Shown here in pieces: positions 15,949 through 25,296 of a DNA stretch of 64,000 nucleotides (position 1 is the first letter of the stretch; the number at the start of each line of letters is the position of its first letter). Origin of the DNA: Streptomyces sp. NBC_01460 (GTDB lineage: Bacteria > Actinomycetota > Actinomycetes > Streptomycetales > Streptomycetaceae); NCBI RefSeq assembly GCF_036227405.1, contig NZ_CP109473.1, positions 7,688,001-7,752,000 of the forward strand, in the 5' to 3' direction. The translations under genes and the position numbers were made by a program. The notes under the pieces are model-generated. The model ran no database searches and was not told where the DNA came from. It saw only the letters and a program-made list of their open reading frames with translations.

Positions 15949-17432
15949 GCACAGGCCTCCCGCTCCGGAGCGCGGAACGCCGGGAAGGTGGCCGGGAAGA
16001 GCTCGGCCGTATCGCGGCGTTCCACGTCGCGCTCGCTGTAGGCCGCCCGCATCCGCTCGAAGAGCGCCTGGGAGTCGCGCCGCAGGGCCTCCAGGTCGAT
16101 CCCGGGCAGACCGCCGTCCACCAGGACCGGGCGGCCCGCGACGACCGAGTCCGTCGCCTGCCGTGCCGTGCCGTTGAGCAGGAACGTCCGTACCGGGTCG
16201 TCCAGCACGCCGTCGCGGATGTCGTCGAGCGAGAAGGCGACCAGGTCGGCCTGGGCGCCGGGCGCGATCCGGCCCAGGTCGTCGCGGCCCAGGGCGCGGG
16301 CACCGCCCAGGGTGGCAGCCTCCACGTACTGTTCGGCCGGTGCGGCGTCCGAGCGGCCCTCGGCGATCTTGGCCAGGTGCACACCGACGTCCATGCCGCG
16401 GATCAGGTCCGGCGGGAAGGAGTCCGTACCCAGGCACAGGTTCACCCCGGCCTCGCGGTACGCACGGAACGAGTGCAGCATCTCGCCGTAGCGCAGGGAC
16501 GTCTGCGGGCAGTGGATCACCGAGACGCCGCTGCCGGCGAGCAGCGCCAGATCGCCCCGGTCCTCACCGTGCACCGAGGGGTGCCGGTCGATGGTGACGG
16601 TGTGCGGGATCAGCAGATTCGGGTTCAACAGGTCGTGCTTCTGGAGAAGTCCGAGGGACGACAGGCCATGCCGGCGCCGGATGATGTCGCGCTCGACCAG
16701 GCCCTGGAGTGCGTGCAGCCGGATCAGGACGCCGCGTTCCCGCCCTATCCGTGCCGTCTCGCCGAGCAGTTCCTCGGTGAGCGTCTCGATGCGGCAGGGC
16801 AGCAGGACGCCCGTCAGCAGCGGGTCGTCGAGCTCCGCGAGATGGTCGAGGAAGCGGACCGCGTCGCGCAGACCCGCACGGCCCTCCTCCTCGTCGAAGG
16901 CGACGTCGCGGGTGCCGTCGGGCAGGACGACGTTGACGCCCGACCGGTAGGCGGGACCGAGGTATCCGCGCAGTCCGATCCCACGCGCGGTCCGCGCCAT
17001 GTCGACCAGTTCCTCGTAAGGCTCCGCCCAGCGGCTGTGCACCTCGGAGGCGATCGGCATGAACGTGGTGATGCCGTGCAGCGCGAGCTGGGCGAGGGCG
17101 TACGCGCGGATCGTCGCCCGCTCCCGCGGGGTGAACACGTCGTGGCGGCGGTGGGTGAAGTAGTCGAGCGACCACTGCAGGCCCTTGCCCCGCTCGGGGC
17201 CGGCCCAGGAGTCGATCACGAGATGGTCGACGTCGGTGAGCGCGTCGAGGTCGATGAGCCCCGGCATGACCAGGGATTCGCCCAGGTCGCGCTCCTCGTC
17301 GACCGCGCCCTCGTAGCGCGGCCCGACGTAGACGACGGTGTCGTCCTCCCACACCACCTCGCCGTCCCGCAGCAGCGCGTGGCCGCCGCCCTGGTGGGCG
17401 AGGATGTGCCGGGCGCGCCAGCGGGTGCGCAT
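15945..17432 (-). CDS. Amidohydrolase-superfamily (chlorohydrolase/deaminase-like) protein lacking HxH
   Basis: A 495-residue protein of the TrzN/AtzA/cytosine-deaminase-like group. The general layout is right: a small beta domain at each end, a TIM barrel with IRLHALQG, LIPHTVTI, VIHCPQTSLRYG and the late metal ligand LGTDSF. The first-strand motif, normally PGLIDxHxH, reads PGLIDLDALTDVDH instead, so the paired metal-binding histidines are absent. Either a His further on is used or the metal site differs. The ATG at 17432 has AGGAGG five bases upstream. It precedes gntR with a 4-base overlap and diverges from an ABC importer operon. Confidence 0.8.
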   Translation of the reverse strand: MRTRWRARHILAHQGGGHALLRDGEVVWEDDTVVYVGPRYEGAVDEERDLGESLVMPGLIDLDALTDVDHLVIDSWAGPERGKGLQWSLDYFTHRRHDVFTPRERATIRAYALAQLALHGITTFMPIASEVHSRWAEPYEELVDMARTARGIGLRGYLGPAYRSGVNVVLPDGTRDVAFDEEEGRAGLRDAVRFLDHLAELDDPLLTGVLLPCRIETLTEELLGETARIGRERGVLIRLHALQGLVERDIIRRRHGLSSLGLLQKHDLLNPNLLIPHTVTIDRHPSVHGEDRGDLALLAGSGVSVIHCPQTSLRYGEMLHSFRAYREAGVNLCLGTDSFPPDLIRGMDVGVHLAKIAEGRSDAAPAEQYVEAATLGGARALGRDDLGRIAPGAQADLVAFSLDDIRDGVLDDPVRTFLLNGTARQATDSVVAGRPVLVDGGLPGIDLEALRRDSQALFERMRAAYSERDVERRDTAELFPATFPAFRAPEREACA

Positions 17433-17501
17433 GGTGCCTCCTGGGGGCCGTGTCCGCGGACGCGTGCGGCTCACCGTCCGTCGGGTTCCTGATCGTACGA
17501 G

Positions 17502-17651
17502 TTGGTATACCGAAGCGGAAGAGCGGGCGGGTCATCGTGATGACCGAAAGTCCGACTCTGATGAATTGCCCCGGTATCAGCACTGGTCGCATGCTTCGGT
17601 ATACCAATAACTGGTCACCTCTTTCGCGCCAGTGACTTCTTGGTATACCGT
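17502..17651. promoter_or_regulatory. Three GntR-type operators TTGGTATACCgA
   Basis: Three copies of an 8-bp palindrome GGTATACC sit in the 259-base divergent region: TTGGTATACCGA at 17502-17513, TCGGTATACCAA at 17596-17607 (the exact reverse complement of the first) and TTGGTATACCGT at 17640-17651. Sites 1 and 2 share 15 bases, TTGGTATACCGAAGC, in opposite orientation. Centres are 94 and 44 bases apart. Site 1 is 70 bases before the amidohydrolase-gntR start and site 3 is 41 bases before the ABC operon start. The pattern fits a FadR/VanR-type GntR dimer site. Confidence 0.75.
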
Positions 17652-17691
17652 CCGGCCAACCTTCCCCCGAGCGCCGAACGGATCTCCCGAC

Positions 17692-18744
17692 GTGACGGAT
17701 TCCCCTGTGCTGCCCGCGCGGCAGCCCTCCGACGCCGATGCCGGAGGCGTGCCCGACTCCCCGCCGTCCGCGGCGACTTCGGCCCCGCCCGCCATCGCCG
17801 CCCGCTCCCTGCTCGGCACGGCATGGCTGCGCATCCGGCGCAGCAGGATCGCGCTTGCCGCGCTCGCCGTGGTGGTCCTCATGATCCTGTTCGCGGCGCT
17901 CGCCCCGCTGCTCACCGCGATCGAAGGCCAGGACCCCTACACCACCCGTACCAGCCCGGACGTCCTCGACGACTACGGCACGCCAGGACTCCCGCTGTCC
18001 TACTACCGCTTCCCGTCGGCCGACCACTGGCTCGGCGTCGAACCGGGCCTCGGCCGCGACCTCTTCGCCCGCATGGCGCACGGCGCTCAGGTCTCCCTGA
18101 TCATCGCGCTGCTCGCGACCGCCGTCTCCGTCGTCCTCGGCACCGTGCTCGGCGCGGCCGCCGGCTACTTCGGCGGCAAGGTCGACATGGTGATCAGCCG
18201 GATCATGGACCTGTTCCTGGCCTTCCCGCACCTGCTGCTCGTGCTCTCGCTCACGCCGATCCTGCAGTCCCGGCTCGGCGACACGGCGCTCGGGGACGGC
18301 AGCCTGCTGCCGATCGCCTCGCTCGTGATCATCCTCGGCTTCTTCGGCTGGGCCTATCTCGCACGCGTCGTCCGCGGCCAGGTGCTGTCCATCCGCGAGC
18401 AGGAGTTCGTCGAGGCGGCCCGCGCCTACGGGGCCTCGCACCGCTCGATCATCCTGCGCCAGATCGTCCCCAACGTCATGGGCGTCGTCCTCGTCTACGC
18501 CACGATGATGATCCCCACGAACATCACCGCCGAGGCCGCGCTCTCCTTCCTCGGCGTCGGAGTGAAGGACCCCACCCCGTCGTGGGGCCAGATGCTCAAC
18601 GCCGCCCAGGCCGGCAACTGGTACCTGACCGACCCCTGGTTCCTCGCCGTCCCCGCCGGCGCCCTGGTGATCACGGTCCTCGCCTTCAACCTGCTCGGCG
18701 ACGCGGTCCGCGACGCCCTCGACCCCAAGTCCTCCCGTGGCTGA
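17692..18744 (+). CDS. Oligopeptide-type ABC transporter permease (DppC/OppC family)
   Basis: A 350-residue inner-membrane permease. About 55 residues of Pro/Ala-rich cytoplasmic N-terminus precede the first membrane helix (IALAALAVVVLMILFAAL). The family's N-terminal OppC motif and the EAA loop (EFVEAARAYGASHRSIILRQIVPN) are present, then AEAALSFLGVGVKDPTPSWG, a DppC hallmark. The start is the GTG at 17692, just downstream of the third GntR operator; an in-frame ATG at 17632 would overlap the operator. It is the first gene of a permease-SBP-permease-ATPase-ATPase-deaminase run. Confidence 0.88.
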   Translation: MTDSPVLPARQPSDADAGGVPDSPPSAATSAPPAIAARSLLGTAWLRIRRSRIALAALAVVVLMILFAALAPLLTAIEGQDPYTTRTSPDVLDDYGTPGLPLSYYRFPSADHWLGVEPGLGRDLFARMAHGAQVSLIIALLATAVSVVLGTVLGAAAGYFGGKVDMVISRIMDLFLAFPHLLLVLSLTPILQSRLGDTALGDGSLLPIASLVIILGFFGWAYLARVVRGQVLSIREQEFVEAARAYGASHRSIILRQIVPNVMGVVLVYATMMIPTNITAEAALSFLGVGVKDPTPSWGQMLNAAQAGNWYLTDPWFLAVPAGALVITVLAFNLLGDAVRDALDPKSSRG

Positions 18745-18780
18745 CCCCGGGCGGCACCACCAGGAAAACCAGGAGCGGCA

Positions 18781-20517
18781 GTGAATCGACGCACCACAGC
18801 GGCGCTCGCCCTGGCGGCGGCCACCGGACTGACCCTCACCGCGTGCGGTGGCCCCAAGCCCGCGGCCGGCTCGGGCTCCCGCGCCCCCGCCGACGCCTTC
18901 GAGGCCGTCAAGGTCGGCGAGGGCGACACGACCCGCGGCGGCAACGTCAACGTCCTGATGTCCACCGACTTCCAGACCCTCGACCCGGGCAACAGCAACT
19001 ACGTCCAGACAGCCAACGTCGGCCAGCTCTACTACCGCACCCTCACCATGGCGAAGGAGGAGGCGGGCAAGCCCCCGAAGATCGTCCCCGACCTCGCCAC
19101 CGATCTCGGCAAGGTGTCCAAGGACGGACTGACCTGGACGTACACCCTGAAGAAGGGGCTCACGTTCGAGGACGGCTCACCGATCACCGCCAAGGACGTC
19201 AAGTACGGCGTCGAGCGGACCTACGCCCGCGACGTCTACACACAGGCGCCGCAGGAACTGAACGCGGCCCTGTCCGACGACGGCTACAAGGGCCCCTACG
19301 CCAAGGGCTCCGCCGGTGACTTCAAGGGCATCGAGACGCCCGACGGCCGTACGGTCGTCTTCAGGCTGAAGCAGCCCTTCGCCGAGTTCCCCGCGCTCGT
19401 CTCGCGCTCCAACACCGCTCCCGTGCCCCGGGCGAAGGACACCAAGCTCGACTACACCAACCACCCGGTGTCCACCGGCCCGTACAAGATCAAGCACTAC
19501 GACCGCGGCCGCTCCATGCAGCTCGTGCGCAACCCCGAGTGGGACCCGGCGACCGACCCGAACCGCACCGCACTGCCGGACACCTTCACCTTCAGCCTCT
19601 CCACCGCCCAGTCGACCATCAGCCAGCAACTGCTCGCCGACTCCGACGCGACGGCCCTCACCCTCGACAGCGCGGGAGGCCTCCAGGCGTCCGACGCGGC
19701 GAAGCTCGACACGGCGGACGTCGCGCGGCGCACCGCCTCCGGGCTGATCGGCTGCACCGACGTCCTGGACTTCAACACCGAGTCCATCAAGGACCCGGTC
19801 GTGCGCAAGGCGATCGCCGTCGCCATCGACCGCAAGGCCATCCACCTCCAGTACGGCGGCGCCCGCTTCGGAAAGCTCACCCAGTCCTACATCAACCCCG
19901 ACCAGCGCGGATACGTCACCCAGCACACGGCCCTCGCCCCGTCGGGGCAGCCCCGGGTGGCGGCGGCCAGGAAGCTCCTCAAGGGCCGCGACTACCCGAA
20001 GAAGCTCGTCTACGGGTACGCCGACGCGACGCCCCGCTACAAGAACATGGGCACCTCGCTCCAGCAGAACCTGAAGCAGATCGGCATCGACCTCGAACTG
20101 CGCGCCATCCCCGCCGCGAACTACTACACGACGCTCGCCGGCGAGAACATGCCGGACATCGCCCGCAGCGGCTGGTGCGGCGGCGCCGACAGCGCCTCGG
20201 TGCGCACGACCGTGGACCCGAACCTGGGCCCGAGCGTCGACGGCAAGTCCTTCGGCTTCTCCAACATCCCCCGCTACCACGACCCGGAGATCGCGCGCGC
20301 CATGTACGCACTGCGCGGCGAGAACGGAACGAGCGAGGACCTCGGCCGCAAGTGGGCGACGCTCTTCGACCGGGGCATGCAGGACTACCCGCTCGTCCCA
20401 CTGATCAGGAACGTCACCCGCAGCGTCGTCGGATCCCGCATCCGCAACGCGCAAGTCGGTTACTTCTTCGGCTCCATCGACCTGTCGACCGTCTCGGTCG
20501 TGTCCAAGAAGGGGTGA
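18781..20517 (+). CDS. ABC transporter substrate-binding lipoprotein (SBP family 5)
   Basis: A 578-residue extracellular binding protein of the DppA/OppA cluster. The lipobox LTAC places the lipid on Cys22. Typical family-5 features follow: a central FEDGSPITAKDVKYGVER stretch, a STGPYKI segment and a long C-terminal lobe. The GTG start has GGAG upstream. It lies 36 bases after the first permease and two bases before the second. With two amidohydrolase-superfamily enzymes in the island, the ligand may be a cyclic amide or N-heterocycle rather than a peptide; this is inference. Confidence 0.88.
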   Translation: MNRRTTAALALAAATGLTLTACGGPKPAAGSGSRAPADAFEAVKVGEGDTTRGGNVNVLMSTDFQTLDPGNSNYVQTANVGQLYYRTLTMAKEEAGKPPKIVPDLATDLGKVSKDGLTWTYTLKKGLTFEDGSPITAKDVKYGVERTYARDVYTQAPQELNAALSDDGYKGPYAKGSAGDFKGIETPDGRTVVFRLKQPFAEFPALVSRSNTAPVPRAKDTKLDYTNHPVSTGPYKIKHYDRGRSMQLVRNPEWDPATDPNRTALPDTFTFSLSTAQSTISQQLLADSDATALTLDSAGGLQASDAAKLDTADVARRTASGLIGCTDVLDFNTESIKDPVVRKAIAVAIDRKAIHLQYGGARFGKLTQSYINPDQRGYVTQHTALAPSGQPRVAAARKLLKGRDYPKKLVYGYADATPRYKNMGTSLQQNLKQIGIDLELRAIPAANYYTTLAGENMPDIARSGWCGGADSASVRTTVDPNLGPSVDGKSFGFSNIPRYHDPEIARAMYALRGENGTSEDLGRKWATLFDRGMQDYPLVPLIRNVTRSVVGSRIRNAQVGYFFGSIDLSTVSVVSKKG

Positions 20518-20519
20518 CC

Positions 20520-21521
20520 ATGCCCGCCTTTCTGCTACGGCGTCTCGGCGCCACCGTCGTCCTGCTGACCGTCATCAGCTTCGTCACCTTCAGCCTGTTC
20601 CAGTTCGGGCCCGCCGACCCGGCCGCCGCCGCCTGCGGCCAGGAGTGCACGCCCGAACGCGTCGCCGAGGCGCGCGTCGCCCTCGGCATGGACAAGCCGT
20701 TCCTCACCCAGTACCTGACCTACATGTCCGGCCTGTTCCACGGGCGGACGGTCGGCGCGGCCGGCGCGCAGTCGCTGTGCGAGTGGCCCTGCTTCGGCAA
20801 GTCCTTCCAGACGAACGAGGACGTCACCGCCGTACTGGAACGCGCCCTGCCGTACACGGTCTCCGTCGCCGTCGGCGCGATCGTCCTGTGGACGGTCGCG
20901 GGCGTCACCCTCGGTACGCTGGCCGCGTTGCGCAAGAACAGGCTCACCGACAAGGTGATCGTCGGCGCCGCCTCCATCGGCGTGTCCCTGCCGATCCCGG
21001 TCACCGGTCTGCTCCTGCTCCTCGTCTTCGTCTCGACGTTCGACCTGCTGCCGTTCACGACGAACGCCATCAGCTCACCGTTCGGCCCCGCCGGGTTCGG
21101 CGGCTGGTTCCAGAACTATCTGCTGCCCTGGGTCGCGCTCGCCGTCCTGTTCAGCGCCCAGTACATCCGCGTCACCCGCAGTTCCATGCTGGATACGCTC
21201 GGCGAGGACTTCATGCGCACCGCCCGCTCCAAGGGCCTGTCGAGAACCGTGATGGTCGTCCGGCACGGCGCCCGCGCCGGGCTCACCCCCGTCGTCACCA
21301 TGCTGGGCCTCGACATCGGCCTGCTGCTCGGCGGCGCGGTCCTCACCGAGCAGATCTTCTCCGTCCCCGGAGTCGGCTTCACCGCCGTACGGGCCGCGCA
21401 GGCCGGCGATCTGCCCGTGACCATGGCGATCACCCTGCTCGCCGCCTTCTTCATCATCGTCGCCAACGTCGTCGTCGACGCCGTCTACGCCGTCATCGAC
21501 CCGCGAGTGAGGGCCGCCTGA
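20520..21521 (+). CDS. Oligopeptide-type ABC transporter permease (DppB/OppB family)
   Basis: A 333-residue permease with the OppB-type N-terminus (FLLRRLGATVVLLTVISFVTF) and LFQFGPADPAAAACG where OppB proteins carry 'PGDP'. A periplasmic loop includes cysteines (SLCEWPCFG). The EAA loop FMRTARSKGLSRTVMVVRHG and the final VLTEQIFSVPGVG hallmark are clear. The ATG begins two bases after the SBP stop, and its stop overlaps the next ATG by one base (TGATG). Confidence 0.88.
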   Translation: MPAFLLRRLGATVVLLTVISFVTFSLFQFGPADPAAAACGQECTPERVAEARVALGMDKPFLTQYLTYMSGLFHGRTVGAAGAQSLCEWPCFGKSFQTNEDVTAVLERALPYTVSVAVGAIVLWTVAGVTLGTLAALRKNRLTDKVIVGAASIGVSLPIPVTGLLLLLVFVSTFDLLPFTTNAISSPFGPAGFGGWFQNYLLPWVALAVLFSAQYIRVTRSSMLDTLGEDFMRTARSKGLSRTVMVVRHGARAGLTPVVTMLGLDIGLLLGGAVLTEQIFSVPGVGFTAVRAAQAGDLPVTMAITLLAAFFIIVANVVVDAVYAVIDPRVRAA

Positions 21522-22576
21522 TGTCCACCTCCACCGAGCAACCGCTGCTCCGTATCACCGACTTGCGCGTCGCCTTCCCCACCGATGACGGACTCGTGCA
21601 CGCCGTCAACGGCATGGACCTCACCCTGAACCGGGGCGAGACCGTCGGCCTCGTCGGCGAGTCCGGCTCCGGCAAGACCGTCACCAGCCAGGCGCTGATG
21701 GGCCTCCTCAAGGAGAGCCGGGCACAGGTCACCGGCGAGATACTGCTCGACGGCACCGACCTCAACTCCCTGTCCGAGGACCGGATGCGGACCTGGCGTG
21801 GCAAGAAGATCGCCATGATCTTCCAGGACCCGCTCTCCGCGATGCACCCCTTCCACACCGTCGGCGCGCAGATCGCCGAGGCGTACCGCGTCCACAACAA
21901 GGTGTCGCGCAAGGCCGCGCTCGCCGTCGCCGTCGACATGCTCGGCCGGGTCGGCATCCCCGACCCGAAGCGGCGGGCAGGCGCCTTCCCGCACGAGTTC
22001 TCCGGCGGCATGCGTCAGCGCGCGATGATCGCCATGGCGCTCGTCTGCGAACCCGAACTGCTCATCGCCGACGAGCCGACGACCGCTCTCGACGTCACCG
22101 TGCAGGCGCAGATCCTCGACCTGCTCGGCGAACTCCAGCAGGAGACCGGCACCGCCGTCGTCCTCGTCACCCACGACCTCGGCGTCGTCGCCGAGGTCTG
22201 CCACCAGGTCGCCGTCATGTACGGCGGACAGTGCGTGGAGCGGGGCAGCGTGCGCGAGCTGTTCCGGGACCCGCGCCACCCCTACACCCAGGGCCTGCTC
22301 GCCTCCATGCCGACGCTCGGCGACAACGGCGGACGGCTGCGGCCCATCCCCGGCTTCCCGCCGTCGCTCACCGCGCTGCCCACCGGGTGTCTCTTCGCCG
22401 ACCGCTGCCCGCAGACCCACCTCGTGCCCGACGGGCTGTGCCACAGCGAGCGGCCGGCCTTCGTCACGGCCGAGGCGGCCGACCATCCGTCCCGGTGCCA
22501 CCAGGAGCATCTCGCCGTCGCCGGGAGAACCACCGGGGACACCGTCGGCGACACCACCGAGGAGGCCGCGCGATGA
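21521..22576 (+). CDS. Oligopeptide-type ABC transporter ATPase (DppD/OppD family)
   Basis: A 351-residue ATPase. Walker A GESGSGKT is at about 44-51, then the Q-loop [17 protein letters not shown], the signature EFSGGMRQR, Walker [15 protein letters not shown] and VTHDLGVV. The C-terminal oligopeptide/dipeptide transporter domain has the cysteine cluster [12 protein letters not shown]...GLCHSER that binds an iron-sulfur cluster in OppD/DppD proteins. It overlaps the next gene by four bases (ATGA). Confidence 0.9.
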   Translation: MSTSTEQPLLRITDLRVAFPTDDGLVHAVNGMDLTLNRGETVGLVGESGSGKTVTSQALMGLLKESRAQVTGEILLDGTDLNSLSEDRMRTWRGKKIAMIFQDPLSAMHPFHTVGAQIAEAYRVHNKVSRKAALAVAVDMLGRVGIPDPKRRAGAFPHEFSGGMRQRAMIAMALVCEPELLIADEPTTALDVTVQAQILDLLGELQQETGTAVVLVTHDLGVVAEVCHQVAVMYGGQCVERGSVRELFRDPRHPYTQGLLASMPTLGDNGGRLRPIPGFPPSLTALPTGCLFADRCPQTHLVPDGLCHSERPAFVTAEAADHPSRCHQEHLAVAGRTTGDTVGDTTEEAAR

Positions 22577-23589
22577 CCACCACCGAGCAGACCCCGCTGC
22601 TTGAGGCCGACGGCCTGACCAAGCACTTCCCGGGCAGGGGCGGCCTGATGGGCCGCGGCGGCGCCCCGATCAAGGCCGTCGACGGTGTCAGCTTCTCCGT
22701 CGGCGCGGGACAGACCCTCGGTATCGTCGGCGAGTCGGGGTGCGGGAAGTCCACCACCGGGCGGCTGCTGATGCGCCTCCTCGAACCCACCTCGGGCACC
22801 GTCCGCCTCGACGGCCGCGACATCGGCGCGATGAAGCGGGCCGAGGCACAGGAGTACCGGCGCCAGGTCCAGATGGTGTTCCAGAACCCCACCTCGTCCC
22901 TCAACCCCCGGCAGACGGTCGGCGCCGCCATCGCCGCCCCGCTGCATGCCCAGGGCATCGACCCGGCCGGCGGGATCAAGACGCGCGTACGGGAACTGAT
23001 GGACCGGGTGGGCCTGCGCCCCGACCACTACAACCGGTTCCCGCACGAGTTCTCCGGCGGGCAGAAGCAGCGCGTCGGCATCGCCCGCGCCCTCGCGCTC
23101 GAACCACGCCTGATCATCTGCGACGAGCCGGTCTCCGCCCTCGACGTCTCGGTCCAGGCGCAGGTCGTCAACCTCCTCCAGGACATCCAGGCCGACACCG
23201 GCGTCTCGTACCTCTTCATCGCCCACGACCTGTCCGTCGTACGGCACTTCGCCGACCGCGTCGCCGTCATGTACCTCGGCAAGGTCATGGAGAGCGGAGT
23301 GACCCGGGAAGTCTTCGACCACCCCCGCCACCCCTACACCCGGGCCCTGCTCTCCGCCGTGCCCCAGCCCGACCCGGACGCCGACCGGGGCCGCAGGATC
23401 CGCCTCAGCGGAGACCTGCCCACCCCGGCGAACCCGCCCTCCGGCTGCGTGTTCCGTACGCGCTGCCCGCTGCGCCCCACCCTCGGCGAGGCCGAACAGG
23501 CCCGCTGTGCGGGGGAGGTGCCGTCAGTGGCGAGCGACGAAGGACCCGCCTGCCACTTCGCCGACCGGGCCGTTGCCGCCCGCCACTGA
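22573..23589 (+). CDS. Oligopeptide-type ABC transporter ATPase (DppF/OppF family)
   Basis: A 338-residue ATPase pairing with the upstream DppD-like protein. Walker A GESGCGKST, Q-loop MVFQNPTSSLNPRQTVG, signature EFSGGQKQR, Walker B LIICDEPVSALDVS and the terminal cysteine motif GCVFRTRCPL are all present. The stop codon lies inside the first unit of an 18-bp tandem repeat, so the C-terminus has probably shifted by repeat slippage. It ends the transporter block before the deaminase. Confidence 0.9.
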   Translation: MTTTEQTPLLEADGLTKHFPGRGGLMGRGGAPIKAVDGVSFSVGAGQTLGIVGESGCGKSTTGRLLMRLLEPTSGTVRLDGRDIGAMKRAEAQEYRRQVQMVFQNPTSSLNPRQTVGAAIAAPLHAQGIDPAGGIKTRVRELMDRVGLRPDHYNRFPHEFSGGQKQRVGIARALALEPRLIICDEPVSALDVSVQAQVVNLLQDIQADTGVSYLFIAHDLSVVRHFADRVAVMYLGKVMESGVTREVFDHPRHPYTRALLSAVPQPDPDADRGRRIRLSGDLPTPANPPSGCVFRTRCPLRPTLGEAEQARCAGEVPSVASDEGPACHFADRAVAARH

Positions 23590-23649
23590 CCCGACGCCCG
23601 CCACTGACCCGATGCCCGCCACTGACCCGATGCCCGCCACTGACCCGGC
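23578..23649. repeat. 18-bp tandem repeat x4 across the dppF-like stop codon
   Basis: Four copies of GCCCGCCACTGACCCGAT with changes only at the last two bases. The first copy carries the TGA stop at 23587-23589. The array fills most of the gap to the deaminase start. Confidence 0.95.
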
Positions 23650-23688
23650 ACCCGCCGACTGACCGACAACGTAAGGAAGTTGCACCAC

Positions 23689-24906
23689 ATGCTCATCCGT
23701 GACGTCCGCCCCTGGGGCGGCGAGCGCAGTGACGTCCAGCTCGACGGCACCCGCATCGCCGCGATCCGCCCGCACGACCCGGCGGCCACGCCCGCCGCAG
23801 AGGTCGTCGAGGGCCGCGGCCGCCTGCTCCTGCCGGCCTTCAGCGACGTCCATGTCCACCTGGACTCCACCCGCGTCGGCCTGCCGTTCCGCCCGCACAC
23901 CGGCGGCCCCGGCGTGTGGACGATGACGATGAACGACCGCGAGAACTGGCGCGACGCCGAGGTCCCCCTGCCCGAGCGGGTGGCCGGCACCCTGGAGCGC
24001 ATGATCGCCCGCGGTACGACGCGGGTGCGCACGTACGCGCAGGTCGACGTCGACTGCAAGCTGGAGAAGTTCGAGGCGGTCGTCGCCGCCAAGGAGAAGT
24101 TCGGGCACCTCGCCGACGTCCAGATCATGACGTTCCCGCAGGCCGGCATCCTGCGCGAGCCCGGCACCGCCGACTACCTGGAGGCCTCGCTCAAGGCGGG
24201 CGCCGACGTGATGGGCGGCATCGACCCCTGCACATTGGACCGTGACCCCAAGGGCCACCTCGACGTGGTCTTCGGCCTTGCCGAGAAGTACGGCGTCGAG
24301 GTCGACATCCACCTGCACGAGCCCGGCGAGCTGGGCGTCTTCTCGACGGATCTGATCCTGGAGCGGGTGCGCGCGCTCGGGATGCAGGGCAAGGTCACCA
24401 TGTCGCACGCCTACGAGCTCGGCTCGGTGAACGAATCCACCAGCCGTCGCCTCATCGAGGAGTTCGCGGAGCTCGACATCGCCATGGCGACCGTCGCCCC
24501 CGCCGGCCGCGGCCAACTCTCGCTCGTCCAGCTCACCGAGGCCGGCGTCCGCGTCGGTCTCGGCGAGGACGGCCAGCGCGACTACTGGAGCCCCTACGGC
24601 AACTGCGACCTGCTCGACCGCACCTGGCAGCTCGCCTTCACCAACAACTTCCGCCGCGACGACCACATCGAGATGTGCCTCGCGGTGGCGAGCATGGGCG
24701 GCGCCTCCATCATGAGCCACGACGTCCCGCGCCTCGCCGGAGTGACCGACCGGCCGGGCCTCGCGGTCGGCGACCGCGCCGATCTGCTCCTCGTCGACGG
24801 CGAGACGCCGAGCAGCGCCGTCATGGACCGCGGCACCGACCGCACGGTCCTGCACGACGGCCGGATCGTGGCGGACGGCCTCGAGGTGATCACCGCCGCC
24901 ATGTAG
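23689..24906 (+). CDS. Cytosine-deaminase-like metal-dependent hydrolase (CodA family)
   Basis: A 405-residue TIM-barrel deaminase/hydrolase. The metal-binding HxH is intact in AFSDVHVHLDSTR, with further ligands in VEVDIHLHEPGE and MSHAYELG and the catalytic acid in GLGEDGQRDYW. These fit the CodA cytosine deaminase layout. The ATG at 23689 has AAGGAAG nine bases upstream; a TTG nine bases earlier would overlap that spacing. It is transcribed with the ABC importer, so its substrate is probably the imported compound. Whether it deaminates a pyrimidine, a creatinine-like or another heterocycle is unknown. Confidence 0.85.
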   Translation: MLIRDVRPWGGERSDVQLDGTRIAAIRPHDPAATPAAEVVEGRGRLLLPAFSDVHVHLDSTRVGLPFRPHTGGPGVWTMTMNDRENWRDAEVPLPERVAGTLERMIARGTTRVRTYAQVDVDCKLEKFEAVVAAKEKFGHLADVQIMTFPQAGILREPGTADYLEASLKAGADVMGGIDPCTLDRDPKGHLDVVFGLAEKYGVEVDIHLHEPGELGVFSTDLILERVRALGMQGKVTMSHAYELGSVNESTSRRLIEEFAELDIAMATVAPAGRGQLSLVQLTEAGVRVGLGEDGQRDYWSPYGNCDLLDRTWQLAFTNNFRRDDHIEMCLAVASMGGASIMSHDVPRLAGVTDRPGLAVGDRADLLLVDGETPSSAVMDRGTDRTVLHDGRIVADGLEVITAAM

Positions 24907-24949
24907 GCGTCACCACCGTCATGCACGGGTCACCACCGTCATGTGGGTG
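24890..24949. repeat. 20-bp tandem repeat x3 across the deaminase stop codon
   Basis: Three degenerate units beginning TCACC(G/A)CCG(C/T)CATG. The first unit contains the final codons and the TAG stop at 24904-24906; units two and three follow it. Confidence 0.85.
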
Positions 24950-24961
24950 ACGCGAGGTGCG

Positions 24962-24999
24962 GGCGCGGGAACCCGGGAAATCCCCCGGGTTCCCGCGCC
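24962..24999 (+). terminator. Strong hairpin terminator after the ABC-deaminase operon
   Basis: A 16-bp perfect stem (left arm from 24962, GGCGCGGGAACCCGGG; right arm ending at 24999) with a six-base loop AAATCC, 55 bases after the deaminase stop. Confidence 0.8.
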
Positions 25000-25296
25000 T
25001 GCCCTGGTCATCGGCATCGTCCCAGGTGCCGACGAGCTCGCGCCTGGGGGGTGAGTGCTCGTTCCCTGTCCATGCCTGCCGTCTTGCGGCCCTTGCTCTG
25101 CTGCGTAACCCGCTGCACGCTCAGGGAGTTTTCGCAGCACGAGCACGGATGGCTGCGTCAGCGCTGAAAGGCCCAGGGCTTCGGGCCCGCTGTCCGTGGC
25201 GTCGCTCCGGCGCGGCGTCGGGTCGGCGGCAGCCGACGAGGCTCCCCGGGCCGCACACTGCCTGACCCAGGGGAACGTGCCCCGCCGGTAGGACGG
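25000..25296. other. Intergenic sequence without a gene
   Basis: About 300 bases between the terminator and a dehydrogenase remnant. No start with a ribosome site and no family similarity was seen. Confidence 0.4.

Noticed and set aside
16564..18441. Long minus-strand frame covering the GntR operators and the first permease
   Set aside because: Covers well-identified genes in other frames and has no family character.
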